Shown here: piece by piece, positions 39,501 through 52,703 of the stretch
Layout: each line of letters starts with the position of its first letter
How positions within the stretch are numbered: position 1 is the stretch's first letter
Source of the DNA: Euwallacea fornicatus
Taxonomy: Eukaryota; Arthropoda; Insecta; Coleoptera; Curculionidae
Length of the DNA stretch: 64,000 nucleotides
Direction of reading: 5' to 3'
Assembly (NCBI RefSeq): GCF_040115645.1
Contig: NW_027096032.1
Coordinates: 558,001-622,000 of the forward strand
Translations under genes and position numbers: made by a program
The notes under the pieces: generated by a model
Told to the model about the DNA's origin: nothing
The model's input: only the letters and a program-made list of their open reading frames with translations
The model's database searches: none

Positions 39501-40953
39501 TGAGCACTTCATCTTGACTCATAAGGTTTCATTCTGTCTTGGTGAGTTTTCTAGAAAACGAGTAATTTATGTGCTCAAACACACAACTTTCGTGACTTTT
39601 CAAGATTTGAACCTCCGTAACTTCGGCAAATGAGCTCCAAATACCTTCAAAATTTGACCACAGAATCACCTCTTTGAGCACTTCATCTTGACTCATAAGG
39701 CTTCATTCTGTCTTGGTGAGTTTTCTAGAAAACGAGTAATTTATGTGCTCAAACACACAACTTTCGTGACTTTTCAAGATTTGAACCTCCGTAACTTCGG
39801 CAAATGAGCTCCAAATACCTTCAAAATTTGACCACAGAATCACCTCTTTGATCTCTTCATCTTGACTCATAAGGCTTCATTCTGTCTTGGTGAGTTTTCT
39901 AGAAAACGAGTAATTTATGTGCTCAAACACACATCTTTCGTGACTTTTCCAGCTTTGAACCTCGTAACTTCGGCAAATGAGCTCCAAATACCTTCAAAAT
40001 TTGACCACAGAATCACCTCTTTGATCTCTTCATCATGACTCATAAGGCTTCATTCTGTCTTGGTGAGTTTTCTAGAGAACGTCTAATTTATGTGCTCAAA
40101 CACACAACTTTCGTGACTTTTCCAGCTTTGAACCTCGTAACTTCGGCAAATGAGCTCCAAATACCTTCAAAATTTGACCACAGAATCACCTCTTTGAGCA
40201 CTTCATCATGACTCATAAGGCTTCATTCTGTCTTGGTGAGTTTTCTAGAGAACGTCTAATTTATGTGCTCAAACACACAACTTTCGTGACTTTTCCAGCT
40301 TTGAACCTCGTAACTTCGGCAAATGAGCTCCAAATACCTTCAAAATTTGACCACAGAATCACCTCTTTGAGCACTTCATCTTGACTCATAAGGCTTCATT
40401 CTGTCTTGGTGAGTTTTCTAGAAAACGAGTAATTTATGTGCTCAAACACACAACTTTCGTGACTTTTCAAGATTTGAACCTCCGTAACTTCGGCAAATGA
40501 GCTCCAAATACCTTCAATATTTAATAACAGAATAACCTGGTTGAGCACTTCATCATGACTCCTAAGGCTTCATTTTGTCTTGGTGAGTTTTCTAGAAAAC
40601 GAGTAGTTTATGTGCTCAAACACATATTTTTCGTGACTTTTCAAGTTTTGAACCTCCGTAACTTCGGCAAATGAGCTCCAAATACCTTCAATATTTGACA
40701 ACAGAATAACCTCGTTGAGCACTTCATCATGACTCATAAGGCTTCATTTTGTCTTGGTGAGTTTTCTAGAAAACGAGTAGTTTATGTGCTCAAACACATA
40801 TTTTTCGTGACTTTTCAAGTTTTGAACCTCCGTAACTTCGGCAAATGAGCTCCAAATACCTTCAAAATTTGACAACAGAATAACCTCGTTGAGCACTTCA
40901 TCATGACTCATAAGGCTTCATTCTGTCTTGGTGAGTTTTCTAGAAAACGAGTA
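36552..40953 (+). repeat. 4.4-kb segmental duplication, copy 2
   Basis: Partner of 31513-35740, one monomer (174 bp) longer. The extra monomer lies near 39.15-39.33 kb, where GATCTCTTCATCTTGAC appears twice in a row. The copy ends near 40953: the next monomer has CACACAACATTCG, whereas copy 1 continues with CAAAGACACATCATTCG. Confidence 0.82.
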
Positions 40954-42621
40954 ATTTATGTGCTCAAACACACAACATTCGTGACTTTTCCAGCTTTGAA
41001 CCTCCGTAACTTCGGCAAATGAGCTCCAAATACCTTCAAAATTTGACAACAGAATCACCTCTTTGAGCACTTCATCATGACTCATAAGGCTTCATTCTGT
41101 CTTGGTGAGTTTTCTAGAAAACGAGTAATTTATGTGATCAAACACACATCATTCGTGACTTTTCCCGCTTTGAACCTACGTAACTTCGGCAAATGAGCTC
41201 CAAATACCTTCAAAATTTGACCACAGAATCACCTCTTTGAGCACTTCATCTTGACTCCTAAGGCTTCATTCTGTCTTGGTGAGTTTTCTAGAAAACGAGT
41301 AATTTATGTGCTCAAACACACAACTTTCGTGACTTTTCAAGATTTGAACCTCCGTAACTTCGGCAAATGAGCTCCAAATACCTTCAAAATTTGACAACAG
41401 AATCACCTCGTGGAGCTCTTCATCATGACTAATAAGGCTTCATTCTGTCTTGGTGAGTTTTCTAGAAAACGAGTAATTTATGTGCTCAAACACACTTCTT
41501 TCCTGACTTTTCAAGATTTGAATCTCAGGAACTTCGGCAAATGAGCTCCAAATACCTTCAAAATTTGACCACAGAATCACCTCTTTGAGCACTTCATCAT
41601 GACTCATAAGGCTTCATTCTGTCTTGGTGAGTTTTCTAGAAAACGAGTAATTTATGTGCTCAAACACACTTCTTTCCTGATATTTTCGAGATTTGAATCT
41701 CAGGAACTTCGGCAAATGAGCTCCAAATACCTTCAAAATTTGACCACAGAATCACCTCTTTGATCTCTTCATCATGACTAATAAGGCTTCATTCTGTCTT
41801 GGTGAGTTTTCTAGAAAGCGAGTAATTTATGTGCTCAAACACACAACTTTCGTGACTTTTCAAGATTTGAACCTCCGTAACTTCGGCAAATGAGCTCCAA
41901 ATACCTTCAAAATTTGACCACAGAATCACCTCTTTGATCTCTTCATCTTGACTCATAAGGCTTCATTCTGTCTTGGTGAGTTTTCTAGAAAACGAGTAAT
42001 TTATGTGCTCAAACACACATCTTTCGTGACTTTTCCAGCTTTGAACCTCGTAACTTCGGCAAATGAGCTCCAAATACCTTCAAAATTTGACCACAGAATC
42101 ACCTCTTTGATCTCTTCATCATGACTCATAAGGCTTCATTCTGTCTTGGTGAGTTTTCTAGAGAACGTCTAATTTATGTGCTCAAACACACAACTTTCGT
42201 GACTTTTCCAGCTTTGAACCTCGTAACTTCGGCAAATGAGCTCCAAATACCTTCAAAATTTGACCACAGAATCACCTCTTTGAGCACTTCATCATGACTC
42301 ATAAGGCTTCATTCTGTCTTGGTGAGTTTTCTAGAGAACGTCTAATTTATGTGCTCAAACACACAACTTTCGTGACTTTTCCAGCTTTGAACCTCGTAAC
42401 TTCGGCAAATGAGCTCCAAATACCTTCAAAATTTGACCACAGAATCACCTCTTTGAGCACTTCATCTTGACTCATAAGGCTTCATTCTGTCTTGGTGAGT
42501 TTTCTAGAAAACGAGTAATTTATGTGCTCAAACACACAACTTTCGTGACTTTTCAAGATTTGAACCTCCGTAACTTCGGCAAATGAGCTCCAAATACCTT
42601 CAATATTTAATAACAGAATAA
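40536..42621 (+). repeat. Long HOR unit 1 (12 monomers, 2086 bp)
   Basis: The unit starts at the rare marker CCTGGTTGAGCAC with GACTCCTAAGG and TTCATTTTGTC. It passes through two CACATATTTTTC monomers, an ACAACATTCG monomer and a GATCAAACAC monomer with CCCGCTTT, then jumps to the TTGACTCCTAAGG monomer. Compared with the 16-mer at 44707 it lacks four consecutive monomers. The length agrees: 12 x 174, minus 3 for three CCTCGTAAC monomers, plus 1 for the private insertion TGATATTTTCG near 41680. Confidence 0.8.
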
Positions 42622-44706
42622 CCTGGTTGAGCACTTCATCATGACTCCTAAGGCTTCATTTTGTCTTGGTGAGTTTTCTAGAAAACGAGTAGTTTATGTG
42701 CTCAAACACATATTTTTCGTGACTTTTCAAGTTTTGAACCTCCGTAACTTCGGCAAATGAGCTCCAAATACCTTCAATATTTGACAACAGAATAACCTCG
42801 TTGAGCACTTCATCATGACTCATAAGGCTTCATTTTGTCTTGGTGAGTTTTCTAGAAAACGAGTAGTTTATGTGCTCAAACACATATTTTTCGTGACTTT
42901 TCAAGTTTTGAACCTCCGTAACTTCGGCAAATGAGCTCCAAATACCTTCAAAATTTGACAACAGAATAACCTCGTTGAGCACTTCATCATGACTCATAAG
43001 GCTTCATTCTGTCTTGGTGAGTTTTCTAGAAAACGAGTAATTTATGTGCTCAAACACACAACATTCGTGACTTTTCCAGCTTTGAACCTCCGTAACTTCG
43101 GCAAATGAGCTCCAAATACCTTCAAAATTTGACAACAGAATCACCTCTTTGAGCACTTCATCATGACTCATAAGGCTTCATTCTGTCTTGGTGAGTTTTC
43201 TAGAAAACGAGTAATTTATGTGATCAAACACACATCATTCGTGACTTTTCCCGCTTTGAACCTCCGTAACTTCGGCAAATGAGCTCCAAATACCTTCAAA
43301 ATTTGACCACAGAATCACCTCTTTGAGCACTTCATCATGACTCATAAGGCTTCATTCTATCTTGGTGAGTTTTCTAGAAAACGAGTAATTTATGTGCTCA
43401 AACACACATCTTTCCTGACTTTTCAAGATTTGAATCTCAGGAACTTCGGCAAATGAGCTCCAAATACCTTCAAAATTTGACCACAGAATCACCTCTTTGA
43501 TCTCTTCATCATGACTAATAAGGCTTCGTTCTATCTTGGTGAGTTTTCTAGAAAACGAGTAATTTATGTGCTCAAACACACATCTTTCCTGACTTTTCAA
43601 GATTTGAATCTCAGGAACTTCGGCAAATGAGCTCCAAATACCTTCAAAATTTGACCACAGAATCACCTCTTTGAGCACTTCATCATGACTCATAAGGCTT
43701 CATTCTGTCTTGGTGAGTTTTCTAGAAAACGAGTAATTTATGTGCTCAAACACACTTCTTTCCTGACTTTTCGAGATTTGAATCTCAGGAACTTCGGCAA
43801 ATGAGCTCCAAATACCTTCAAAATTTGACCACAGAATCACCTCTTTGATCTCTTCATCATGACTAATAAGGCTTCATTCTGTCTTGGTGAGTTTTCTAGA
43901 AAGCGAGTAATTTATGTGCTCAAACACACAACTTTCGTGACTTTTCAAGATTTGAACCTCCGTAACTTCGGCAAATGAGCTCCAAATACCTTCAAAATTT
44001 GACCACAGAATCACCTCTTTGATCTCTTCATCTTGACTCATAAGGCTTCATTCTGTCTTGGTGAGTTTTCTAGAAAACGAGTAATTTATGTGCTCAAACA
44101 CACATCTTTCGTGACTTTTCCAGCTTTGAACCTCGTAACTTCGGCAAATGAGCTCCAAATACCTTCAAAATTTGACCACAGAATCACCTCTTTGATCTCT
44201 TCATCATGACTCATAAGGCTTCATTCTGTCTTGGTGAGTTTTCTAGAGAACGTCTAATTTATGTGCTCAAACACACAACTTTCGTGACTTTTCCAGCTTT
44301 GAACCTCGTAACTTCGGCAAATGAGCTCCAAATACCTTCAAAATTTGACCACAGAATCACCTCTTTGAGCACTTCATCATGACTCATAAGGCTTCATTCT
44401 GTCTTGGTGAGTTTTCTAGAGAACGTCTAATTTATGTGCTCAAACACACAACTTTCGTGACTTTTCCAGCTTTGAACCTCGTAACTTCGGCAAATGAGCT
44501 CCAAATACCTTCAAAATTTGACCACAGAATCACCTCTTTGAGCACTTCATCTTGACTCATAAGGCTTCATTCTGTCTTGGTGAGTTTTCTAGAAAACGAG
44601 TAATTTATGTGCTCAAACACACAACTTTCGTGACTTTTCAAGATTTGAACCTCCGTAACTTCGGCAAATGAGCTCCAAATACCTTCAATATTTAATAACA
44701 GAATAA
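42622..44706 (+). repeat. Long HOR unit 2 (12 monomers, 2085 bp)
   Basis: Starts with the same CCTGGTTGAGCAC marker. It keeps two TTCTATCTTGG monomers (near 43357 and 43530) that unit 1 lacks, but omits the AAATTAAGTG, D-like, TTGACTCCTAAGG and first CGTGGAGC monomers of the 16-mer. It is therefore a different four-monomer deletion derivative of the same size class. Length fits 12 x 174 minus 3. Confidence 0.8.
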
Positions 44707-47488
44707 CCTGGTTGAGCACTTCATCATGACTCCTAAGGCTTCATTTTGTCTTGGTGAGTTTTCTAGAAAACGAGTAGTTTATGTGCTCAAACACATATTT
44801 TTCGTGACTTTTCAAGTTTTGAACCTCCGTAACTTCGGCAAATGAGCTCCAAATACCTTCAATATTTGACAACAGAATAACCTCGTTGAGCACTTCATCA
44901 TGACTCATAAGGCTTCATTTTGTCTTGGTGAGTTTTCTAGAAAACGAGTAGTTTATGTGCTCAAACACATATTTTTCGTGACTTTTCAAGTTTTGAACCT
45001 CCGTAACTTCGGCAAATGAGCTCCAAATACCTTCAAAATTTGACAACAGAATAACCTCGTTGAGCACTTCATCATGACTCATAAGGCTTCATTCTGTCTT
45101 GGTGAGTTTTCTAGAAAACGAGTAATTTATGTGCTCAAACACACAACATTCGTGACTTTTCCAGCTTTGAACCTCCGTAACTTCGGCAAATGAGCTCCAA
45201 ATACCTTCAAAATTTGACAACAGAATCACCTCTTTGAGCACTTCATCATGACTCATAAGGCTTCATTCTGTCTTGGTGAGTTTTCTAGAAAACGAGTAAT
45301 TTATGTGATCAAACACACATCATTCGTGACTTTTCCCGCTTTGAACCTCCGTAACTTCGGCAAATGAGCTCCAAATACCTTCAAAATTTGACCACAGAAT
45401 CACCTCTTTGAGCACTTCATCATGACTCATAAGGCTTCATTCTATCTTGGTGAGTTTTCTAGAAAACGAGTAATTTATGTGCTCAAACACACATCTTTCC
45501 TGACTTTTCAAGATTTGAATCTCAGGAACTTCGGCAAATGAGCTCCAAATACCTTCAAAATTTGACCACAGAATCACCTCTTTGATCTCTTCATCATGAC
45601 TAATAAGGCTTCGTTCTATCTTGGTGAGTTTTCTAGAAAACGAGTAATTTATGTGCTCAAACACACATCTTTCCTGACTTTTCAAGATTTGAATCTCAGG
45701 AACTTCGGCAAATGAGCTCCAAATACCTTCAAAATTTGACAACAGAATCACCTCGTGGAGCTCTTCATTATGACTCATAAGGCTTCATTGTATCTTGGTG
45801 AATTTTCTAGAAAACGAGTAAATTAAGTGCTCAAACACACATCTTTCGTGACTTTTCCAGATTTGAACCTCCGTAACTTCGGCAAATGAGCTTCAAATAT
45901 CTTCAAAATTTGACAACAGAACCACCTCGTGAAGCTCTTCATCATGATTTCATAAGGCTTCATTCTGTCTTGGTGAGTTCTCTAGAAAAAGAGGAATTTA
46001 TGTGCTCAAACACACATCTTTCGTGACTTTTCAAGATTTGAACCTACGTAACTTCGGCAAATGAGCTCCAAATACCTTCAAAATTTGACCACAGAATCAC
46101 CTCTTTGAGCACTTCATCTTGACTCCTAAGGCTTCATTCTGTCTTGGTGAGTTTTCTAGAAAACGAGTAATTTATGTGCTCAAACACACAACTTTCGTGA
46201 CTTTTCAAGATTTGAACCTCCGTAACTTCGGCAAATGAGCTCCAAATACCTTCAAAATTTGACAACAGAATCACCTCGTGGAGCTCTTCATCATGACTAA
46301 TAAGGCTTCATTCTGTCTTGGTGAGTTTTCTAGAAAACGAGTAATTTATGTGCTCAAACACACTTCTTTCCTGACTTTTCAAGATTTGAATCTCAGGAAC
46401 TTCGGCAAATGAGCTCCAAATACCTTCAAAATTTGACAACAGAATCACCTCGTGGAGCTCTTCATCATGACTAATAAGGCTTCATTCTGTCTTGGTGAGT
46501 TTTCTAGAAAACGAGTAATTTATGTGCTCAAACACACTTCTTTCCTGACTTTTCGAGATTTGAATCTCAGGAACTTCGGCAAATGAGCTCCAAATACCTT
46601 CAAAATTTGACCACAGAATCACCTCTTTGATCTCTTCATCATGACTAATAAGGCTTCATTCTGTCTTGGTGAGTTTTCTAGAAAGCGAGTAATTTATGTG
46701 CTCAAACACACAACTTTCGTGACTTTTCAAGATTTGAACCTCCGTAACTTCGGCAAATGAGCTCCAAATACCTTCAAAATTTGACCACAGAATCACCTCT
46801 TTGATCTCTTCATCTTGACTCATAAGGCTTCATTCTGTCTTGGTGAGTTTTCTAGAAAACGAGTAATTTATGTGCTCAAACACACATCTTTCGTGACTTT
46901 TCCAGCTTTGAACCTCGTAACTTCGGCAAATGAGCTCCAAATACCTTCAAAATTTGACCACAGAATCACCTCTTTGATCTCTTCATCATGACTCATAAGG
47001 CTTCATTCTGTCTTGGTGAGTTTTCTAGAGAACGTCTAATTTATGTGCTCAAACACACAACTTTCGTGACTTTTCCAGCTTTGAACCTCGTAACTTCGGC
47101 AAATGAGCTCCAAATACCTTCAAAATTTGACCACAGAATCACCTCTTTGAGCACTTCATCATGACTCATAAGGCTTCATTCTGTCTTGGTGAGTTTTCTA
47201 GAGAACGTCTAATTTATGTGCTCAAACACACAACTTTCGTGACTTTTCCAGCTTTGAACCTCGTAACTTCGGCAAATGAGCTCCAAATACCTTCAAAATT
47301 TGACCACAGAATCACCTCTTTGAGCACTTCATCTTGACTCATAAGGCTTCATTCTGTCTTGGTGAGTTTTCTAGAAAACGAGTAATTTATGTGCTCAAAC
47401 ACACAACTTTCGTGACTTTTCAAGATTTGAACCTCCGTAACTTCGGCAAATGAGCTCCAAATACCTTCAATATTTAATAACAGAATAA
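44707..47488 (+). repeat. Long HOR unit 3 (16 monomers, 2782 bp), fullest form
   Basis: This unit contains all monomer types seen in units 1 and 2 in one order: CCTGGTTG, two CACATATTTTTC monomers, ACAACATTCG, GATCAAACAC, two TCTATCTTGG, TTGTATCTTGG with AAATTAAGTG, a D-like monomer, TTGACTCCTAAGG, CGTGGAGC with CACTTCTTTCC, TTCGAGATTTG, AAAGCGAG, then monomers with CCTCGTAAC. Length is 16 x 174, plus 1 for the D-like monomer and minus 3 for three CCTCGTAAC. Confidence 0.82.
45888..46062 (+). repeat. D-like monomer of the long HOR (175 bp), first of four
   Basis: Shares GAGCTTCAAATATC, GAACCACCTCGTGAAGC, GATTTCAT and AAAAAGAGGAATTT with monomer D but has TTGGTGAGTTCTC in place of TTGGTTTGTTCTC and CTTTCGTGAC in place of CTTTCGCGAC. 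The GATTTCAT marker is at 45946, 48554, 51509 and 53595. It could be a D monomer partly converted by ordinary monomers or an ancestral intermediate; sequence alone does not decide. Confidence 0.75.
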
Positions 47489-50269
47489 CCTGGTTGAGCA
47501 CTTCATCATGACTCCTAAGGCTTCATTTTGTCTTGGTGAGTTTTCTAGAAAACGAGTAGTTTATGTGCTCAAACACATATTTTTCGTGACTTTTCAAGTT
47601 TTGAACCTCCGTAACTTCGGCAAATGAGCTCCAAATACCTTCAATATTTGACAACAGAATAACCTCGTTGAGCACTTCATCATGACTCATAAGGCTTCAT
47701 TCTGTCTTGGTGAGTTTTCTAGAAAACGAGTAATTTATGTGCTCAAACACACAACATTCGTGACTTTTCCAGCTTTGAACCTCCGTAACTTCGGCAAATG
47801 AGCTCCAAATACCTTCAAAATTTGACAACAGAATCACCTCTTTGAGCACTTCATCATGACTCATAAGGCTTCATTCTGTCTTGGTGAGTTTTCTAGAAAA
47901 CGAGTAATTTATGTGCTCAAACACACAACATTCGTGACTTTTCCAGCTTTGAACCTCCGTAACTTCGGCAAATGAGCTCCAAATACCTTCAAAATTTGAC
48001 CACAGAATCACCTCTTTGAGCACTTCATCATGACTCATAAGGCTTCATTCTATCTTGGTGAGTTTTCTAGAAAACGAGTAATTTATGTGCTCAAACACAC
48101 ATCTTTCCTGACTTTTCAAGATTTGAATCTCAGGAACTTCGGCAAATGAGCTCCAAATACCTTCAAAATTTGACCACAGAATCACCTCTTTGATCTCTTC
48201 ATCATGACTAATAAGGCTTCGTTCTATCTTGGTGAGTTTTCTAGAAAACGAGTAATTTATGTGCTCAAACACACATCTTTCCTGACTTTTCAAGATTTGA
48301 ATCTCAGGAACTTCGGCAAATGAGCTCCAAATACCTTCAAAATTTGACAACAGAATCACCTCGTGGAGCTCTTCATTATGACTCATAAGGCTTCATTGTA
48401 TCTTGGTGAATTTTCTAGAAAACGAGTAAATTAAGTGCTCAAACACACATCTTTCGTGACTTTTCCAGATTTGAACCTCCGTAACTTCGGCAAATGAGCT
48501 TCAAATATCTTCAAAATTTGACAACAGAACCACCTCGTGAAGCTCTTCATCATGATTTCATAAGGCTTCATTCTGTCTTGGTGAGTTCTCTAGAAAAAGA
48601 GGAATTTATGTGCTCAAACACACATCTTTCGTGACTTTTCAAGATTTGAACCTACGTAACTTCGGCAAATGAGCTCCAAATACCTTCAAAATTTGACCAC
48701 AGAATCACCTCTTTGAGCACTTCATCTTGACTCCTAAGGCTTCATTCTGTCTTGGTGAGTTTTCTAGAAAACGAGTAATTTATGTGCTCAAACACTCAAC
48801 TTTCGTGACTTTTCAAGATTTGAACCTCCGTAACTTCGGCAAATGAGCTCCAAATACCTTCAAAATTTGACAACAGAATCACCTCGTGGAGCTCTTCATC
48901 ATGACTAATAAGGCTTCATTCTGTCTTGGTGAGTTTTCTAGAAAACGAGTAATTTATGTGCTCAAACACACTTCTTTCCTGACTTTTCAAGATTTGAATC
49001 TCAGGAACTTCGGCAAATGAGCTCCAAATACCTTCAAAATTTGACAACAGAATCACCTCGTGGAGCTATTCATCATGACTAATAAGGCTTCATTCTGTCT
49101 TGGTGAGTTTTCTAGAAAACGAGTAATTTATGTGCTCAAACACACTTCTTTCCTGACTTTTCGAGATTTGAATCTCAGGAACTTCGGCAAATGAGCTCCA
49201 AATACCTTCAAAATTTGACCACAGAATCACCTCTTTGATCTCTTCATCATGACTAATAAGGCTTCATTCTGTCTTGGTGAGTTTTCTAGAAAGCGAGTAA
49301 TTTATGTGCTCAAACACACAACTTTCGTGACTTTTCAAGATTTGAACCTCCGTAACTTCGGCAAATGAGCTCCAAATACCTTCAAAATTTGACCACAGAA
49401 TCACCTCTTTGATCTCTTCATCTTGACTCATAAGGCTTCATTCTGTCTTGGTGAGTTTTCTAGAAAACGAGTAATTTATGTGCTCAAACACACATCTTTC
49501 GTGACTTTTCCAGCTTTGAACCTCGTAACTTCGGCAAATGAGCTCCAAATACCTTCAAAATTTGACCACAGAATCACCTCTTTGATCTCTTCATCATGAC
49601 TCATAAGGCTTCATTCTGTCTTGGTGAGTTTTCTAGAGAACGTCTAATTTATGTGCTCAAACACACAACTTTCGTGACTTTTCCAGCTTTGAACCTCGTA
49701 ACTTCGGCAAATGAGCTCCAAATACCTTCAAAATTTGACCACAGAATCACCTCTTTGAGCACTTCATCATGACTCATAAGGCTTCATTCTGTCTTGGTGA
49801 GTTTTCTAGAGAACGTCTAATTTATGTGCTCAAACACACAACTTTCGTGACTTTTCCAGCTTTGAACCTCGTAACTTCGGCAAATGAGCTCCAAATACCT
49901 TCAAAATTTGACCACAGAATCACCTCTTTGAGCACTTCATCATGACTCATAAGGCTTCATTCTGTCTTGGTGAGTTTTCTAGAGAACGTCTAATTTATGT
50001 GCTCAAACACACAACTTTCGTGACTTTTCCAGCTTTGAACCTCGTAACTTCGGCAAATGAGCTCCAAATACCTTCAAAATTTGACCACAGAATCACCTCT
50101 TTGAGCACTTCATCTTGACTCATAAGGCTTCATTCTGTCTTGGTGAGTTTTCTAGAAAACGAGTAATTTATGTGCTCAAACACACAACTTTCGTGACTTT
50201 TCAAGATTTGAACCTCCGTAACTTCGGCAAATGAGCTCCAAATACCTTCAATATTTAATAACAGAATAA
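47489..50269 (+). repeat. Long HOR unit 4 (16 monomers, 2781 bp)
   Basis: Same start marker. It lacks the second TTCATTTTGTC monomer and has two ACAACATTCG monomers in place of ACAACATTCG plus GATCAAACAC; an additional GAGAACGTC/CCTCGTAAC monomer near 49.98 kb restores 16. Four CCTCGTAAC deletions and one GATTTCAT gain explain 2781 bp. Private changes include ACACTCAACTTTC near 48795 and GGAGCTATTC near 49066. Confidence 0.8.
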
Positions 50270-52703
50270 CCTGGTTGAGCACTTCATCATGACTCCTAAG
50301 GCTTCATTTTGTCTTGGTGAGTTTTCTAGAAAACGAGTAGTTTATGTGCTCAAACACATATTTTTCGTGACTTTTCAAGTTTTGAACCTCCGTAACTTCG
50401 GCAAATGAGCTCCAAATACCTTCAATATTTGACAACAGAATAACCTCGTTGAGCACTTCATCATGACTCATAAGGCTTCATTTTGTCTTGGTGAGTTTTC
50501 TAGAAAACGAGTAGTTTATGTGCTCAAACACATATTTTTCGTGACTTTTCAAGTTTTGAACCTCCGTAACTTCGGCAAATGAGCTCCAAATACCTTCAAA
50601 ATTTGACAACAGAATAACCTCGTTGAGCACTTCATCATGACTCATAAGGCTTCATTCTGTCTTGGTGAGTTTTCTAGATAACGAGTAATTTATGTGCTCA
50701 AACACACAACATTCGTGACTTTTCCAGCTTTGAACCTCCGTAACTTCGGCAAATGAGCTCCAAATACCTTCAAAATTTGACAACAGAATCACCTCTTTGA
50801 GCACTTCATCATGACTCATAAGGCTTCATTCTGTCTTGGTGAGTTTTCTAGAAAACGAGTAATTTATGTGATCAAACACACATCATTCGTGACTTTTCCC
50901 GCTTTGAACCTCCGTAACTTCGGCAAATGAGCTCCAAATACCTTCAAAATTTGACCACAGAATCACCTCTTTGAGCACTTCATCATGACTCATAAGGCTT
51001 CATTCTATCTTGGTGAGTTTTCTAGAAAACGAGTAATTTATGTGCTCAAACACACATCTTTCCTGACTTTTCAAGATTTGAATCTCAGGAACTTCGGCAA
51101 ATGAGCTCCAAATACCTTCAAAATTTGACCACAGAATCACCTCTTTGATCTCTTCATCATGACTAATAAGGCTTCGTTCTATCTTGGTGAGTTTTCTAGA
51201 AAACGAGTAATTTATGTGCTCAAACACACATCTTTCCTGACTTTTCAAGATTTGAATCTCAGGAACTTCGGCAAATGAGCTCCAAATACCTTCAAAATTT
51301 GACAACAGAATCACCTCGTGGAGCTCTTCATTATGACTCATAAGGCTTCATTGTATCTTGGTGAATTTTCTAGAAAACGAGTAAATTAAGTGCTCAAACA
51401 CACATCTTTCGTGACTTTTCCAGATTTGAACCTCCGTAACTTCGGCAAATGAGCTTCAAATATCTTCAAAATTTGACAACAGAACCACCTCGTGAAGCTC
51501 TTCATCATGATTTCATAAGGCTTCATTCTGTCTTGGTGAGTTCTCTAGAAAAAGAGGAATTTATGTGCTCAAACACACATCTTTCGTGACTTTTCAAGAT
51601 TTGAACCTCCGTAACTTCGGCAAATGAGCTCCAAATACCTTCAAAATTTGACAACAGAATCACCTCGTGGAGCTCTTCATCATGACTAATAAGGCTTCAT
51701 TCTGTCTTGGTGAGTTTTCTAGAAAACGAGTAATTTATGTGCTCAAACACACTTCTTTCCTGACTTTTCAAGATTTGAATCTCAGGAACTTCGGCAAATG
51801 AGCTCCAAATACCTTCAAAATTTGACAACAGAATCACCTCTTTGATCTCTTCATCATGACTAATAAGGCTTCATTCTGTCTTGGTGAGTTTTCTAGAAAG
51901 CGAGTAATTTATGTGCTCAAACACACAACTTTCGTGACTTTTCAAGATTTGAACCTCCGTAACTTCGGCAAATGAGCTCCAAATACCTTCAAAATTTGAC
52001 CACAGAATCACCTCTTTGATCTCTTCATCTTGACTCATAAGGCTTCATTCTGTCTTGGTGAGTTTTCTAGAAAACGAGTAATTTATGTGCTCAAACACAC
52101 ATCTTTCGTGACTTTTCCAGCTTTGAACCTCGTAACTTCGGCAAATGAGCTCCAAATACCTTCAAAATTTGACCACAGAATCACCTCTTTGATCTCTTCA
52201 TCATGACTCATAAGGCTTCATTCTGTCTTGGTGAGTTTTCTAGAGAACGTCTAATTTATGTGCTCAAACACACAACTTTCGTGACTTTTCCAGCTTTGAA
52301 CCTCGTAACTTCGGCAAATGAGCTCCAAATACCTTCAAAATTTGACCACAGAATCACCTCTTTGAGCACTTCATCATGACTCATAAGGCTTCATTCTGTC
52401 TTGGTGAGTTTTCTAGAGAACGTCTAATTTATGTGCTCAAACACACAACTTTCGTGACTTTTCCAGCTTTGAACCTCGTAACTTCGGCAAATGAGCTCCA
52501 AATACCTTCAAAATTTGACCACAGAATCACCTCTTTGAGCACTTCATCTTGACTCATAAGGCTTCATTCTGTCTTGGTGAGTTTTCTAGAAAACGAGTAA
52601 TTTATGTGCTCAAACACACAACTTTCGTGACTTTTCAAGATTTGAACCTCCGTAACTTCGGCAAATGAGCTCCAAATACCTTCAATATTTAATAACAGAA
52701 TAA
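50270..52703 (+). repeat. Long HOR unit 5 (14 monomers, 2434 bp)
   Basis: Two monomers shorter than unit 3: the D-like monomer near 51509 runs directly into CCTCCGTAAC and the CGTGGAGC monomer, so the TTGACTCCTAAGG monomer and one TTCGAGATTT monomer are absent. It has the private change TCTAGATAACG near 50678. Length equals 14 x 174, plus 1, minus 3. Confidence 0.8.
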
